Shown: positions 9,303 through 16,787 of the stretch, piece by piece
Position numbering within the stretch: position 1 is the first letter of the stretch
Layout of the letters: every line of letters begins with the position of its first letter
Assembly (NCBI GenBank): GCA_017306865.1
Contig: JAFKHH010000015.1
Coordinates: forward strand, 124,001-188,000
Origin: Filimonas sp.
GTDB lineage: Bacteria > Bacteroidota > Bacteroidia > Chitinophagales > Chitinophagaceae
Direction of reading: 5' to 3'
Length of the DNA stretch: 64,000 nucleotides
Notes under the pieces: model-generated
What the model saw: only the letters and a program-made list of their open reading frames with translations
The model's database searches: none
What the model was told of the DNA's origin: nothing
Program-made: the position numbers and the translations under genes

Positions 9303-9334
9303 CTCTCAAAAATATTAGAGAATATTTTTGAGAG
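9303..9334 (+). promoter_or_regulatory. 14-bp perfect hairpin in the tRNA-Arg leader
   Basis: CTCTCAAAAATATT (9303-9316) pairs perfectly with 9321-9334 around an AGAG loop. It occupies the predicted first bases of the precursor transcript and ends 7 bases before the mature tRNA. It could guide 5' processing or protect the precursor. Confidence 0.65.
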
Positions 9335-9341
9335 AGAAAAA

Positions 9342-9415
9342 GGACCGGTAGCTCAGCTGGATAGAGCAGCTGCCTTCTAAGCAGCAGGTCATTGGTTCGA
9401 ATCCAATCCGGTTCA
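9342..9415 (+). tRNA. tRNA-Arg (anticodon TCT)
   Basis: Cloverleaf folds fully: acceptor stem 9342-9348 with 9408-9414 (one G-T pair), D arm 9351-9367, anticodon arm 9369-9385 with loop CTTCTAA and anticodon TCT at 9376-9378, variable AGGTC, T arm 9391-9407 with TTCGAAT loop, discriminator A. The CCA end is not encoded. It reads AGA codons. Confidence 0.97.
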
Positions 9416-9416
9416 C

Positions 9417-9446
9417 AAAAGAGCAAATCATTTGATTTGCTCTTTT
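9417..9446 (+). terminator. terminator of tRNA-Arg
   Basis: AAAAGAGCAAATCA pairs with TGATTTGCTCTTTT around a very short loop and runs into a T tract; the stem core matches the terminator at 8474-8511. Confidence 0.8.
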
Positions 9447-9566
9447 TATTTGGGGTAAGATGAAAACCTTTAATACTGTTCACTCCAGTTAACGTTGTCG
9501 TAAAGTGATCAGGTAATTTCATATCCCGGCATCTTTCTTAGATTTGCAGCGTAAAGAAAATTATAC

Positions 9567-10304
9567 ATGAAATTATTCCGGGAAATATTTGGCAGGATAT
9601 GGGCATTGTGGGGGATCATTGTTTTTGTACCATCTATGTTTGTTGCCTTGCTATTTTATGTGTTTTGTTTTTTGATGAAAGAGCCGCAGGCTGCCCGGTG
9701 GCATAGAACTGTATCCCGTATATGGATGTATTATTTTCTTTTTCTTGTTGGCTGCCCGCTGCGCGTAAAAGGGGCTAATCACTTTATAAAAGGGGAGAAC
9801 TATGTAGTTACCTGTAACCATAGCAGCCTGATGGATGTACCAGTGACCACACCGTTTATGCCAAACGCCAATAAGACGATTGCGAAGAAAAGTTTTACGG
9901 CTATTCCTTTTTTTGGCTGGATCTACGCATTGGGTAGTGTGCTGGTAGATAGAAAGAGCGATGCCAGCAGACGTAAGAGCATAGATGATATGAAAAAAAT
10001 ATTGACGCTTGGGCTTGATATGGTGATCTATCCGGAAGGAACCCGTAACAAGACTGGCGAACCTTTAAAGTCATTTTATGATGGCGCTTTCAAATTGGCG
10101 ATCGATATGAATAAACGCGTTGTTCCTACACTGATTTTTAATACAGGGAAAGCACTTCCTCCAGGCAAACCGTTCTTTTTTTTACCCTATAAGTTAGAAA
10201 TGCATTTCTTGCCTCCGGTAGAGTCAAAGGGCAAATCTGTTGCGGAATTAAAAGCAGAAGTTTTTAAAATGATGTGGGATTATTATGTTGCTAATCGTTC
10301 TTAG
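9567..10304 (+). CDS. plsC: 1-acyl-sn-glycerol-3-phosphate acyltransferase
   Basis: A 245-residue membrane acyltransferase that converts lysophosphatidic acid to phosphatidic acid in phospholipid synthesis. An N-terminal membrane segment (about 11-37) precedes the acyltransferase core. The catalytic H85-x4-D90 is in NHSSLMD, and the substrate-binding PEGTR is at 156-160. A TAGATTTG at 9539-9546 is a plausible -7 element. The gene stands alone between the tRNA and an AraC-type regulator. Confidence 0.93.
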   Translation: MKLFREIFGRIWALWGIIVFVPSMFVALLFYVFCFLMKEPQAARWHRTVSRIWMYYFLFLVGCPLRVKGANHFIKGENYVVTCNHSSLMDVPVTTPFMPNANKTIAKKSFTAIPFFGWIYALGSVLVDRKSDASRRKSIDDMKKILTLGLDMVIYPEGTRNKTGEPLKSFYDGAFKLAIDMNKRVVPTLIFNTGKALPPGKPFFFLPYKLEMHFLPPVESKGKSVAELKAEVFKMMWDYYVANRS

Positions 10305-10592
10305 ATAATCAGCTCTGCACTTTAATTAAAGTAAAAACAATGGTGTTGTAGTGCTATTTATCTTTTGCATATATGCCTGTTTTCGTGAAATATATGTTTT
10401 TGCTTACTTGTTCCCAATACTCTCACAAATCCATTCTGGCAAGCCTTTTTGCCAGTTATGTAAAAATATTTAACCGGTATTAACCCCTTTTTCTTGTTAT
10501 CACTCAGGCAATTTGCCTTATGAATGAACATATTGTAAACAAATTGCGTTATCTATTGACATTGAACTAATTATCCAAATAGCTCCTGCTGA

Positions 10593-11501
10593 ATGAAAAA
10601 TCATACCTCACTGGAAGATTATTGTAGGTACATTAATGTTGCTGCACCTCTGAACACCACCGTAGATATAAGGCGTTTTGAAGATATTATTGGCACACTT
10701 AAAAGGGACATGGAACCACACAGGCATGAGTTCTATGCTATTGGCATGATCAACCGCTCTAAAAAAATGGTGGTACCTATGCCTCCTTCAGAAGATCCCC
10801 GCATCTTGTTTTTCTTTTCTCCATACCAGGTTATCGACTGGAATATAGACCCGGAGATGAGAGGTTATTACCTGTTGTTTACAGAAGATTTTGTGAGGAA
10901 GAGCAAGATCGGTAATAATATATTGAACGATTTTCCTTTTTTGCAACTGGATAAAACTGTTCCGTTTCCTGCAAGTGAAGAAGACATCCCTTGCCTGCAG
11001 ATCATTTTTGAAAAAATACATTTGGAGTATTATTCGCAGAAAACAGACCGGTTCCAGATGGTGCAAAGTTATCTGTCTTTATTGCTATTGTATGTTAAAC
11101 GTAGCTTCAATCATTTTGCACCGGAGAGTGAGGCGGAGGCGCGTACAAACAGGATTGTAGATATAAACCTGTTGTCCCGCTTTCAAACAATGATAGAATC
11201 TTCTTTTTATGAAAGCATGAGCAGGATAAATACACATGCCGTAGGTTATTACGCACAAAAGCTGTCCGTACATCCAAATTACCTGAATGCAGTGGTGAAG
11301 CGCATTACAGGCAAAACAGCAAAGCAGTTAATTCACAGGCACATCCTGATGCAGTCAACAAATCTTTTGAAAAATTCGGCTATGAGTATAAAGGAGATCG
11401 GGTATCATTTGCACTTTGATGAGCCATCTCATTTCAATGCATTTTTTAAAAAGCAGACAGGAAAAACACCCAATAAGTACCGTGATGGATTAGACCTTTG
11501 A
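10593..11501 (+). CDS. AraC-family transcriptional regulator
   Basis: A 302-residue regulator. The N-terminal part (about 1-180) has a cupin-like sensor pattern (PHRHEFYAIGMI near residue 36, a His-containing ligand loop). The C-terminal AraC double helix-turn-helix spans about 200-300, with the hallmark endings SIKEIGYHLHFDEPSHFNAF and FKKQTGKTPNKYRD. Targets cannot be read from the sequence: the nearest genes are plsC upstream and an SDR gene far downstream on the other strand. The upstream 290 bases are AT-rich without a clear operator. Confidence 0.9.
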   Translation: MKNHTSLEDYCRYINVAAPLNTTVDIRRFEDIIGTLKRDMEPHRHEFYAIGMINRSKKMVVPMPPSEDPRILFFFSPYQVIDWNIDPEMRGYYLLFTEDFVRKSKIGNNILNDFPFLQLDKTVPFPASEEDIPCLQIIFEKIHLEYYSQKTDRFQMVQSYLSLLLLYVKRSFNHFAPESEAEARTNRIVDINLLSRFQTMIESSFYESMSRINTHAVGYYAQKLSVHPNYLNAVVKRITGKTAKQLIHRHILMQSTNLLKNSAMSIKEIGYHLHFDEPSHFNAFFKKQTGKTPNKYRDGLDL

Positions 11502-11754
11502 TTTTTGTTATTCATAGTTTGAAAAATGTAATTTATAATTAGCAGGTAACCTTAAATTTGTTATACATTTTAGCCCGTAACGTCAGACTTACGTTGTTGC
11601 ATACACAACCAATGTAATTTCAGCACATTACTTTCTCCGTACTTCCGGCATCCGGAACTGAAAACTTCCTTACCTTTTTTGGATAACAAGACACAGTAAT
11701 GCATGGCATTACCCAATATAGTTGCATTAGTAATTTTATATGTTTAAGCTAACC

Positions 11755-11846
11755 TGCTAATCTATGGACTACATGGAGTAAAGGAAACGGAGGACACTTT
11801 ACTTTACTGGACGAGGCTGCCGAACGGTTTGCCTCGTTTGTTTTTT
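11755..11846 (+). ncRNA. candidate small RNA ending in an intrinsic terminator
   Basis: Two successive stems are visible: AGTAAAG (11777-11783) with CTTTACT (11797-11803), and ACGAGGC (11811-11817) with GCCTCGT (11831-11837), the latter followed by TTGTTTTTT. A -7-like TATGTTTA lies just upstream. A five-codon ORF (ATGGACTACATGGAGTAA) is inside. No downstream gene on this strand exists for it to attenuate, so a stand-alone RNA is the simplest reading. No known family was recognised. Confidence 0.35.
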
Positions 11847-12060
11847 AGGCAGATTTCTTCAAAAAAAGCAATAGGAAGTCTTTCTTTTTCAGAAGATTAA
11901 TTATTAAATTTGGTTAGCGCCGATATATAACTAATAGCTAAAGATTGTATTGCAGCTCGCTTGAGCTAACGAGATTATTTTACAGCAAGGCTTATTTCCA
12001 AAGGCAAACAAGCAAATTCCAGTATCAATTTAGAAAAACACGATTCTTGTCCGTTTCCGT

Positions 12061-12177
12061 ATGTCATTATTACTGGATTTGAAACCAAAAAAATTGCCTG
12101 TTATGAGGAAAGACATTATTTTCTGGACACTTTTTGCCGTTGCATTGGTTAGTGCTTTAGTACTCTTTAGAAAATAA
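12061..12177 (+). CDS. possible 38-residue single-pass membrane peptide
   Basis: ATG to TAA encodes 38 residues: a short basic N-terminal part (LKPKKL, RKD) followed by one hydrophobic segment (IIFWTLFAVALVSALVLF) and a basic end (RK). The layout is that of a real inner-membrane peptide, with positive charges on both sides of one helix. There is no good ribosome-binding site, and an internal ATG at codon 15 would give 24 residues. Too little is present to assign a family; it may be chance coding. Confidence 0.3.
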   Translation: MSLLLDLKPKKLPVMRKDIIFWTLFAVALVSALVLFRK

Positions 12178-12255
12178 GGAATAACTAAAACTGACCCCCT
12201 ATACAAGTAGTGGCCGCAATAGTGGTCATAGTACACCTTTCACTCTAATAAAATT

Positions 12256-12295
12256 ACCCGCAATCACAAAGTGAAACCGCCTTTGTCCTGCGGGT
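12256..12295. terminator. terminator downstream of the SDR gene
   Basis: Outer stem ACCCGCA (12256-12262) / TGCGGGT (12289-12295) with an inner CACAAAG / CTTTGTC stem. It lies 25 bases after the minus-strand SDR stop; T-rich flanks exist on both strands. Confidence 0.65.
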
Positions 12296-12320
12296 GTTTT
12301 GTTGTCCTTTTTTATATCAC

Positions 12321-13070
12321 TTACGCCATTACGCCACCGTCTATTGCCAGGTAAGTACCATTGCAGTAGCTGGAATCATCGCAGGCAAAGAAGATAAATG
12401 CTTTAGCCACTTCTTCGGCTCTACCCAGGCGTTTTGCCGGAGTACCCTGTACCCATGCGTCATGTATTTCCTTGTTGCCCAGGCCATCAATTAATGGGGT
12501 CTCTATGTAGTACGGGCATAGTGCATTGGCACGAATATTTTTATCTGCATATTGTACAGCTATATTTTTAGTAATGCCTAAGACGCCATGCTTAGCAGCA
12601 GTGTAAGCAACCAATCCATGTTCTGCTTTAAGACCTGCGAGAGAAGATGTGTTTACAATAATGCCACCGCCTTGTTTCAAAAACTGCTGCAGCTCATACT
12701 TTATACAATAGAACTGCCCGGTGAGGTTGATCTGTATAATCCTTTCCCAGTTTTTTTCTTCCGTCTCATGTATAGCTGCATATGGGCCGCCTACACCCGC
12801 ATTATTAAATGCAACATCCAGCCTGCCGAACTTTTCTACTGTCGTATTGATTGCTTTCTTTACGCTTTCTACATCCGATACATCGATAGGTACAAAAAGC
12901 ACATCTTTAGCAATGGCGCTTACTTCATCTACCGTAGCCTGATGGTTAGCCTGTGCGAGGTCGGCTATTACTACCTTAGCGCCTTCCCGGGCTGCTTCCA
13001 GCGCAGCCGCTTTACCTATGCCGGAGTTAGCTCCCGTAATAAATACAACTTTGTCCTGAAGCTTTTTCAT
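12321..13070 (-). CDS. short-chain dehydrogenase/reductase (SDR)
   Basis: A 249-residue classical SDR. Cofactor motif TGANSGIG at 12-19, NNAG at 89-92, catalytic S142/S143, Y156 and K160 (YTAAK), and the family end RAEEVAKAFIFFACDDSSYCNGTYL with VDGG-like IDGG near the C-terminus. The acidic residue after the second strand (D37) suggests NAD preference. The substrate cannot be deduced and there is no pathway context; it appears monocistronic. Confidence 0.9.
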   Translation of the reverse strand: MKKLQDKVVFITGANSGIGKAAALEAAREGAKVVIADLAQANHQATVDEVSAIAKDVLFVPIDVSDVESVKKAINTTVEKFGRLDVAFNNAGVGGPYAAIHETEEKNWERIIQINLTGQFYCIKYELQQFLKQGGGIIVNTSSLAGLKAEHGLVAYTAAKHGVLGITKNIAVQYADKNIRANALCPYYIETPLIDGLGNKEIHDAWVQGTPAKRLGRAEEVAKAFIFFACDDSSYCNGTYLAIDGGVMA

Positions 13071-13231
13071 GATTACTATTTTAGTGTTTATTAAATAAAA
13101 TGCAGGTGCAGGCTATTATAATAAGCCTGATTTCATGAAGGAAGGGACAAGAGGTAACAGGGGGAAAGTAGAATTTGTTCGCGATCAAGCGTGAATTAAC
13201 AATGTGTGGCTAAGATGACTGCAGGTTATAG

Positions 13232-13609
13232 TTAGCTGAATAATGCTTTACTGCATTTACATGCAATCTTTTTTGCACGAATGATCTGTTTCAGTTCGTC
13301 GTAATTAACAGCGCCTACATCGCTGGATGAGAAGGAAATAACGCTCCCTGATTTATGGGAGGGGAAAAGATATATCTGGTTATTGCATTCTACATAGCAC
13401 TTGAAAAAGTCCCAGGCAACATAACTGCGGTCTTGCTCGAACATAAAGGTGATCTTGTCTTTGTTGAAAGAAACAGAACCTGGTATGTGTGCATAATTAG
13501 CAAGAGAGAATACATGCTCTTTCCGGGCAGATAATAACTGCGCCAGTGCAGCAATCAGCAATGCTGCGATCCAGATAAATACTACTGTATGGAAGTCTAT
13601 AAACAACAT
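13232..13609 (-). CDS. YcxB-like small membrane protein
   Basis: A 125-residue protein with an N-terminal membrane segment (about 8-26) and a beta-rich tail whose pattern (SVSFNKDKITFMFEQDRSY, then W, then a short 'NNQIYLFPS' strand and a C-terminal 'YDELKQII' helix) resembles the YcxB-like C-terminal domain. The family is of unknown function. It stands alone between the SDR gene and the divergent metal-uptake locus. The relationship is judged by eye only. Confidence 0.55.
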   Translation of the reverse strand: MLFIDFHTVVFIWIAALLIAALAQLLSARKEHVFSLANYAHIPGSVSFNKDKITFMFEQDRSYVAWDFFKCYVECNNQIYLFPSHKSGSVISFSSSDVGAVNYDELKQIIRAKKIACKCSKALFS

Positions 13610-13758
13610 GAAGAAGAAGGGATGTGCTTTGTTTCCTTAAAGATACGGTTTTATATTCCGGCCTCTATGCTTTTATGATAAAAGTCATCTAAAAAAAGTT
13701 GCTCATTTATAGTAGGAAAGATCGCATTGTGACTACCTTTGCGCAAATTAATTCCTGT

Positions 13759-14133
13759 TTGAAAAGGCTTGTTGCCTGCATATTGATCATGGCCGTATTG
13801 GCGCAGACCTTTAGTAAGGGGTTTATTCTTGTTGACTTCTTTGCAAACAGGGATTTCATTGCTAAAAACCTTTGTGAAAACAAAGACAAGCCCCAGTTGA
13901 AATGCTGCGGTAAATGCCAACTGAATAAGAAACTGAAGCAGGATGAAACGCCAGAAGGCCAGGGACAAAATACCAACCGAAAAGTTAGTAATCCTTCATT
14001 CGAACTGTTTGCAGAAACAAATCATTCTTCCTCTTTTTTACATATAGCTGGTAGTTTAATACATACAGATCAGACACAGGTTAAACACCCTGTAGACCAG
14101 CCTTCTTCCCATTTCCACCCGCCGGGTGCATAG
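13759..14133 (+). CDS. small secreted Cys/His-rich protein at head of the MbnP/MbnH locus
   Basis: I place the start at a TTG (13759), giving 124 residues with a clean signal sequence (MKRLVACILIMAVLAQ); the first in-frame ATG would cut into it, and a -7-like TACCTTTG at 13734-13741 would lie upstream. The mature part has C39 and a CCGKC cluster (C49, C50, C53) in a conserved-looking block (ANRDFIAKNLCENKDKP), and a His-rich tail ending HFHPPG. Similar small proteins sit beside TonB receptors in Bacteroidota as I recall. The Cys and His residues suggest metal binding. It precedes the TonB receptor by 273 bases. Confidence 0.7.
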   Translation: MKRLVACILIMAVLAQTFSKGFILVDFFANRDFIAKNLCENKDKPQLKCCGKCQLNKKLKQDETPEGQGQNTNRKVSNPSFELFAETNHSSSFLHIAGSLIHTDQTQVKHPVDQPSSHFHPPGA

Positions 14134-14302
14134 TCTTACATATTATTTATTGTTCCTATTGTTAGCTGTTTGTACAAGACACTTATATGCTCGTGTAATG
14201 CATCCCGGGAATCGTTACTGTGCATAGTGAAAATGATATAGATCAGACGGGCAGCCAACTATTCCGAGAACTTTTGTTTCCCAACTTTTACCAGTGCGTA
14301 AA

Positions 14303-14344
14303 TGTATGCAATGCTATTGCCATGCAATAACGGTTGTATGCAAT
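14303..14344 (+). promoter_or_regulatory. repeat cluster upstream of the TonB receptor, possible operator
   Basis: TGTATGCAAT occurs twice (14303-14312, 14335-14344), 32 bases apart, i.e. about three helical turns, flanking an inverted repeat TATTGC-CAT-GCAATA (14315-14329). This is the only structured part of the leader before the receptor gene and could bind a metal-responsive repressor. Confidence 0.4.
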
Positions 14345-14406
14345 AGTGAATGCTATGTGTGTGCCATGCACATATATAGCACTCACACGCACACCAATCT
14401 TACTGA

Positions 14407-16674
14407 ATGAAAAATCTTTTAGCAATCATCTATAGCTGCATATTCCCGGTGTTACTATATGCGCAACAACATACGATTAAAGGAAAAGTATTCGATGCAA
14501 TAAGTAAAGAACCCATTAACGGTGCAAAGGTCGGCGACAATGCAGGGCATAACGCTGTTACCGGCAGCAATGGGGTATTTCTATTGACGACAAATGAAAC
14601 TGCTGTATATATCACATTTCCAGGCTACGATACGCTTACTACAAATGCAATAGCATCTGTTTCTATAGATATAGCCTTGCAACCCGCAGATAAGAAGTTG
14701 CAACAGGTTATAGTTACTGCCAGTAAAACGGCCCAGAAAAGGAGTGAAGCGCCTGTAGCTATCAGTGTACTGAATGCGCAAACGCTTGCAGAAACCAAGG
14801 CTAACCGCCTGGACCAGGTAGTAAACAAGGCAGCGGGTGTGTTTATGGTTAACCTGGGTAATGAACAACATGAAATGAGCATCCGTCAACCAATGACGAC
14901 CAAAGGGCTTTTCCTTTACCTTGAGGATGGTGTTCCTATCCGCACCACTGGTTTATATAATCATAATGCTTTGCTGGAGATGAATATGGCGTCTACAAAG
15001 CAAATAGAGATCATTCGCGGCCCAGCATCCTCATTATACGGTGCAGAAGCCATAGGTGGTGCAGTGAACCTGATTACATTAGCGCCTCCGGCAATTACAT
15101 CCGGCCAGGCAAGTGTAGTTATAAACAACACAGGATATAAACGCGCGGACTTACAGGCGGGCACTACAATGGGTAAATGGGGTATAATAGCCAGTGGCTA
15201 TTACGCAAACAAACATGATGGGCCTATCGCTTATAGCGATTATCACAAGTCTACGTTTACTATACGTGCAGACTATAGACCTACAGATAAAACGACCTGG
15301 AGCAATAGTATTGCATACACAGACTATTATAGCGATATGACTGGCGCATTGGACAGTGCGCATTTTGCTAATAAAGATTACAGTACACCTTATTCGTTTA
15401 CATATAGAAAAGTAAATGCATTGCGCATTAAATCCCAGCTAACGCAACAATGGAATACGAATAGCAGTACGCAGATCATTGCTATGTACAGGGATAACAG
15501 CGTTAAGCAAAATCCATCTTACAGCATTGCGAACAGCAGGACTAATCCTTTATTGGCAAACGGGCAGGAAAATAACAGCTCATTTAACAGCTATGTATTT
15601 ATTGCACAGCATCAGCAATCTTTCAATTGGCTGAACAGTAAAATAATTGCCGGAGTAAGTTCGGACATAAGTCCAAGTAAATACCGCGCGCAATACATAC
15701 GTGTACAGCGTGATGCAAAAGGAAACTATACCAGCTTTGTGCCTACGGATTCTGTAATGAGCAATTACAATACAGGTATAAGTAATGTAGCCTCTTACGT
15801 TCACATGGAGTTAAGCCCGCTAAACAGGTTGAAAGTAGTAGCTGCATTGCGGTATGATTATTACCACTACAACTTTACCAATTATTTGCCTGCATCCGCA
15901 TCTACAGGTGCGCCTTCCAGCAAAACAGATTACAACCGCTTTACGCCAAAGGTGGGAGTAACGTATAACTATCGTACAGTCGGCTTTTATGCTAACTATA
16001 GCCAGGGGTATGTACCTCCGCAAATATCAGAGCTGTTCAATAGTGTAAAAGTGCCATACCTGCAGCCACAGTTATTCAATAGTTATGAGATCGGTGGCTG
16101 GTTGTCATTGATACAAAACAAATTGTACGCTGAATGGAGTGTGTATTTAATGAACGGGACAAATGAGATCATTTCTGTAAGAATGGATGATGGGACTACA
16201 CAAAACCAAAATGCGGGCAGAACAAGGCATAAGGGAATTGAATATGGCATAACGTATAAGCCTGCTTCTGAGTGGATGCTCCGTATAAGCGCAACCAATG
16301 CAAGGCATACATTTGTAGAAAATGTAGAGAAGACAGGTGATTATAGTGGCAATGTAATGAGTAATGCGCCTGCATTTATTGCAAATGCGGAAGTGACGTA
16401 TAAGCCGCGTTATATAAAAGGATTCCGGATAGGGGCTGAGTGGCAGCACCTGGATAAATATTGGATGGATAATGCCAATACAACCCAATACAACGGATTT
16501 GATGTAATTAATCTGCGTGCCGGGTATCGATACAAGCGTGCAGAAATATGGGTGAACGCGATGAATGTATTAAATAAATACTACGCAGTCATAGCTACAA
16601 AATCTGCTTATGGTTATTCTTATAATCTTGGCGATCCGCGCGAATGGAATGTAGGCGTAGCCTATCATTTTTAA
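14407..16674 (+). CDS. TonB-dependent outer-membrane receptor
   Basis: A 755-residue receptor: signal peptide (about 1-20), a carboxypeptidase-regulatory-like beta domain (about 21-95, TIKGKVFDAISKEPI), a plug (about 100-220, with VIVTASKTAQKRSEAPVAI and the EIIRGPASSLYGAEAIGGAVN block) and a 22-strand barrel ending in a C-terminal phenylalanine (VGVAYHF). Such receptors import bound metals or large nutrients using ExbB/ExbD/TonB energy. Downstream PepSY, MbnP-like and MbnH-like genes indicate a metal complex as cargo, with copper the leading guess. The gap to the PepSY gene carries a 15-bp-arm hairpin. Confidence 0.93.
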   Translation: MKNLLAIIYSCIFPVLLYAQQHTIKGKVFDAISKEPINGAKVGDNAGHNAVTGSNGVFLLTTNETAVYITFPGYDTLTTNAIASVSIDIALQPADKKLQQVIVTASKTAQKRSEAPVAISVLNAQTLAETKANRLDQVVNKAAGVFMVNLGNEQHEMSIRQPMTTKGLFLYLEDGVPIRTTGLYNHNALLEMNMASTKQIEIIRGPASSLYGAEAIGGAVNLITLAPPAITSGQASVVINNTGYKRADLQAGTTMGKWGIIASGYYANKHDGPIAYSDYHKSTFTIRADYRPTDKTTWSNSIAYTDYYSDMTGALDSAHFANKDYSTPYSFTYRKVNALRIKSQLTQQWNTNSSTQIIAMYRDNSVKQNPSYSIANSRTNPLLANGQENNSSFNSYVFIAQHQQSFNWLNSKIIAGVSSDISPSKYRAQYIRVQRDAKGNYTSFVPTDSVMSNYNTGISNVASYVHMELSPLNRLKVVAALRYDYYHYNFTNYLPASASTGAPSSKTDYNRFTPKVGVTYNYRTVGFYANYSQGYVPPQISELFNSVKVPYLQPQLFNSYEIGGWLSLIQNKLYAEWSVYLMNGTNEIISVRMDDGTTQNQNAGRTRHKGIEYGITYKPASEWMLRISATNARHTFVENVEKTGDYSGNVMSNAPAFIANAEVTYKPRYIKGFRIGAEWQHLDKYWMDNANTTQYNGFDVINLRAGYRYKRAEIWVNAMNVLNKYYAVIATKSAYGYSYNLGDPREWNVGVAYHF

Positions 16675-16690
16675 AAGAAGCTTACTGCTG

Positions 16691-16751
16691 CATTGTTTTA
16701 TTGTTGCATGGCTAAATTGTTACCATAGAACCATTAAACAATAAAACAATG
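16691..16751. repeat. hairpin repeat with 15-bp arms (ATTGTTTTATTGTT family)
   Basis: CATTGTTTTATTGTT at 16691-16705 pairs perfectly with 16737-16751. It lies between the TonB-receptor and PepSY genes; similar arms recur at 36118, 45256 and 55387. Confidence 0.75.
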
Positions 16752-16787
16752 TAACAGGTATGTACTTTTCTCAACGAAATAATCTAC

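Larger units (their letters stand above)
11502..12320. other. 819-base region without a firm protein gene
   Basis: It holds a short palindrome (GTAATGC-ATG-GCATTAC, 11696-11712), a candidate small RNA (11755-11846), a possible 38-codon membrane-peptide ORF (12061-12177) and a terminator (12256-12295). The remaining bases show nothing recognisable. Confidence 0.5.

Noticed and set aside
9283-9522. A minus-strand 79-codon ORF over the tRNA-Arg gene
   Set aside because: It is the well-known false ORF from the antisense of a tRNA (WIRTNDLLLRR-type product) and contains no protein signature.
12588-13094. Plus-strand ORF opposite the SDR gene
   Set aside because: Antisense to a gene with an intact SDR motif set; its product is Cys/Phe/Tyr-rich without family features.
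13699-13758. A longer TTG start for the Cys/His-rich protein
   Set aside because: It would put 20 polar residues before the signal sequence and across a promoter-like TACCTTTG.
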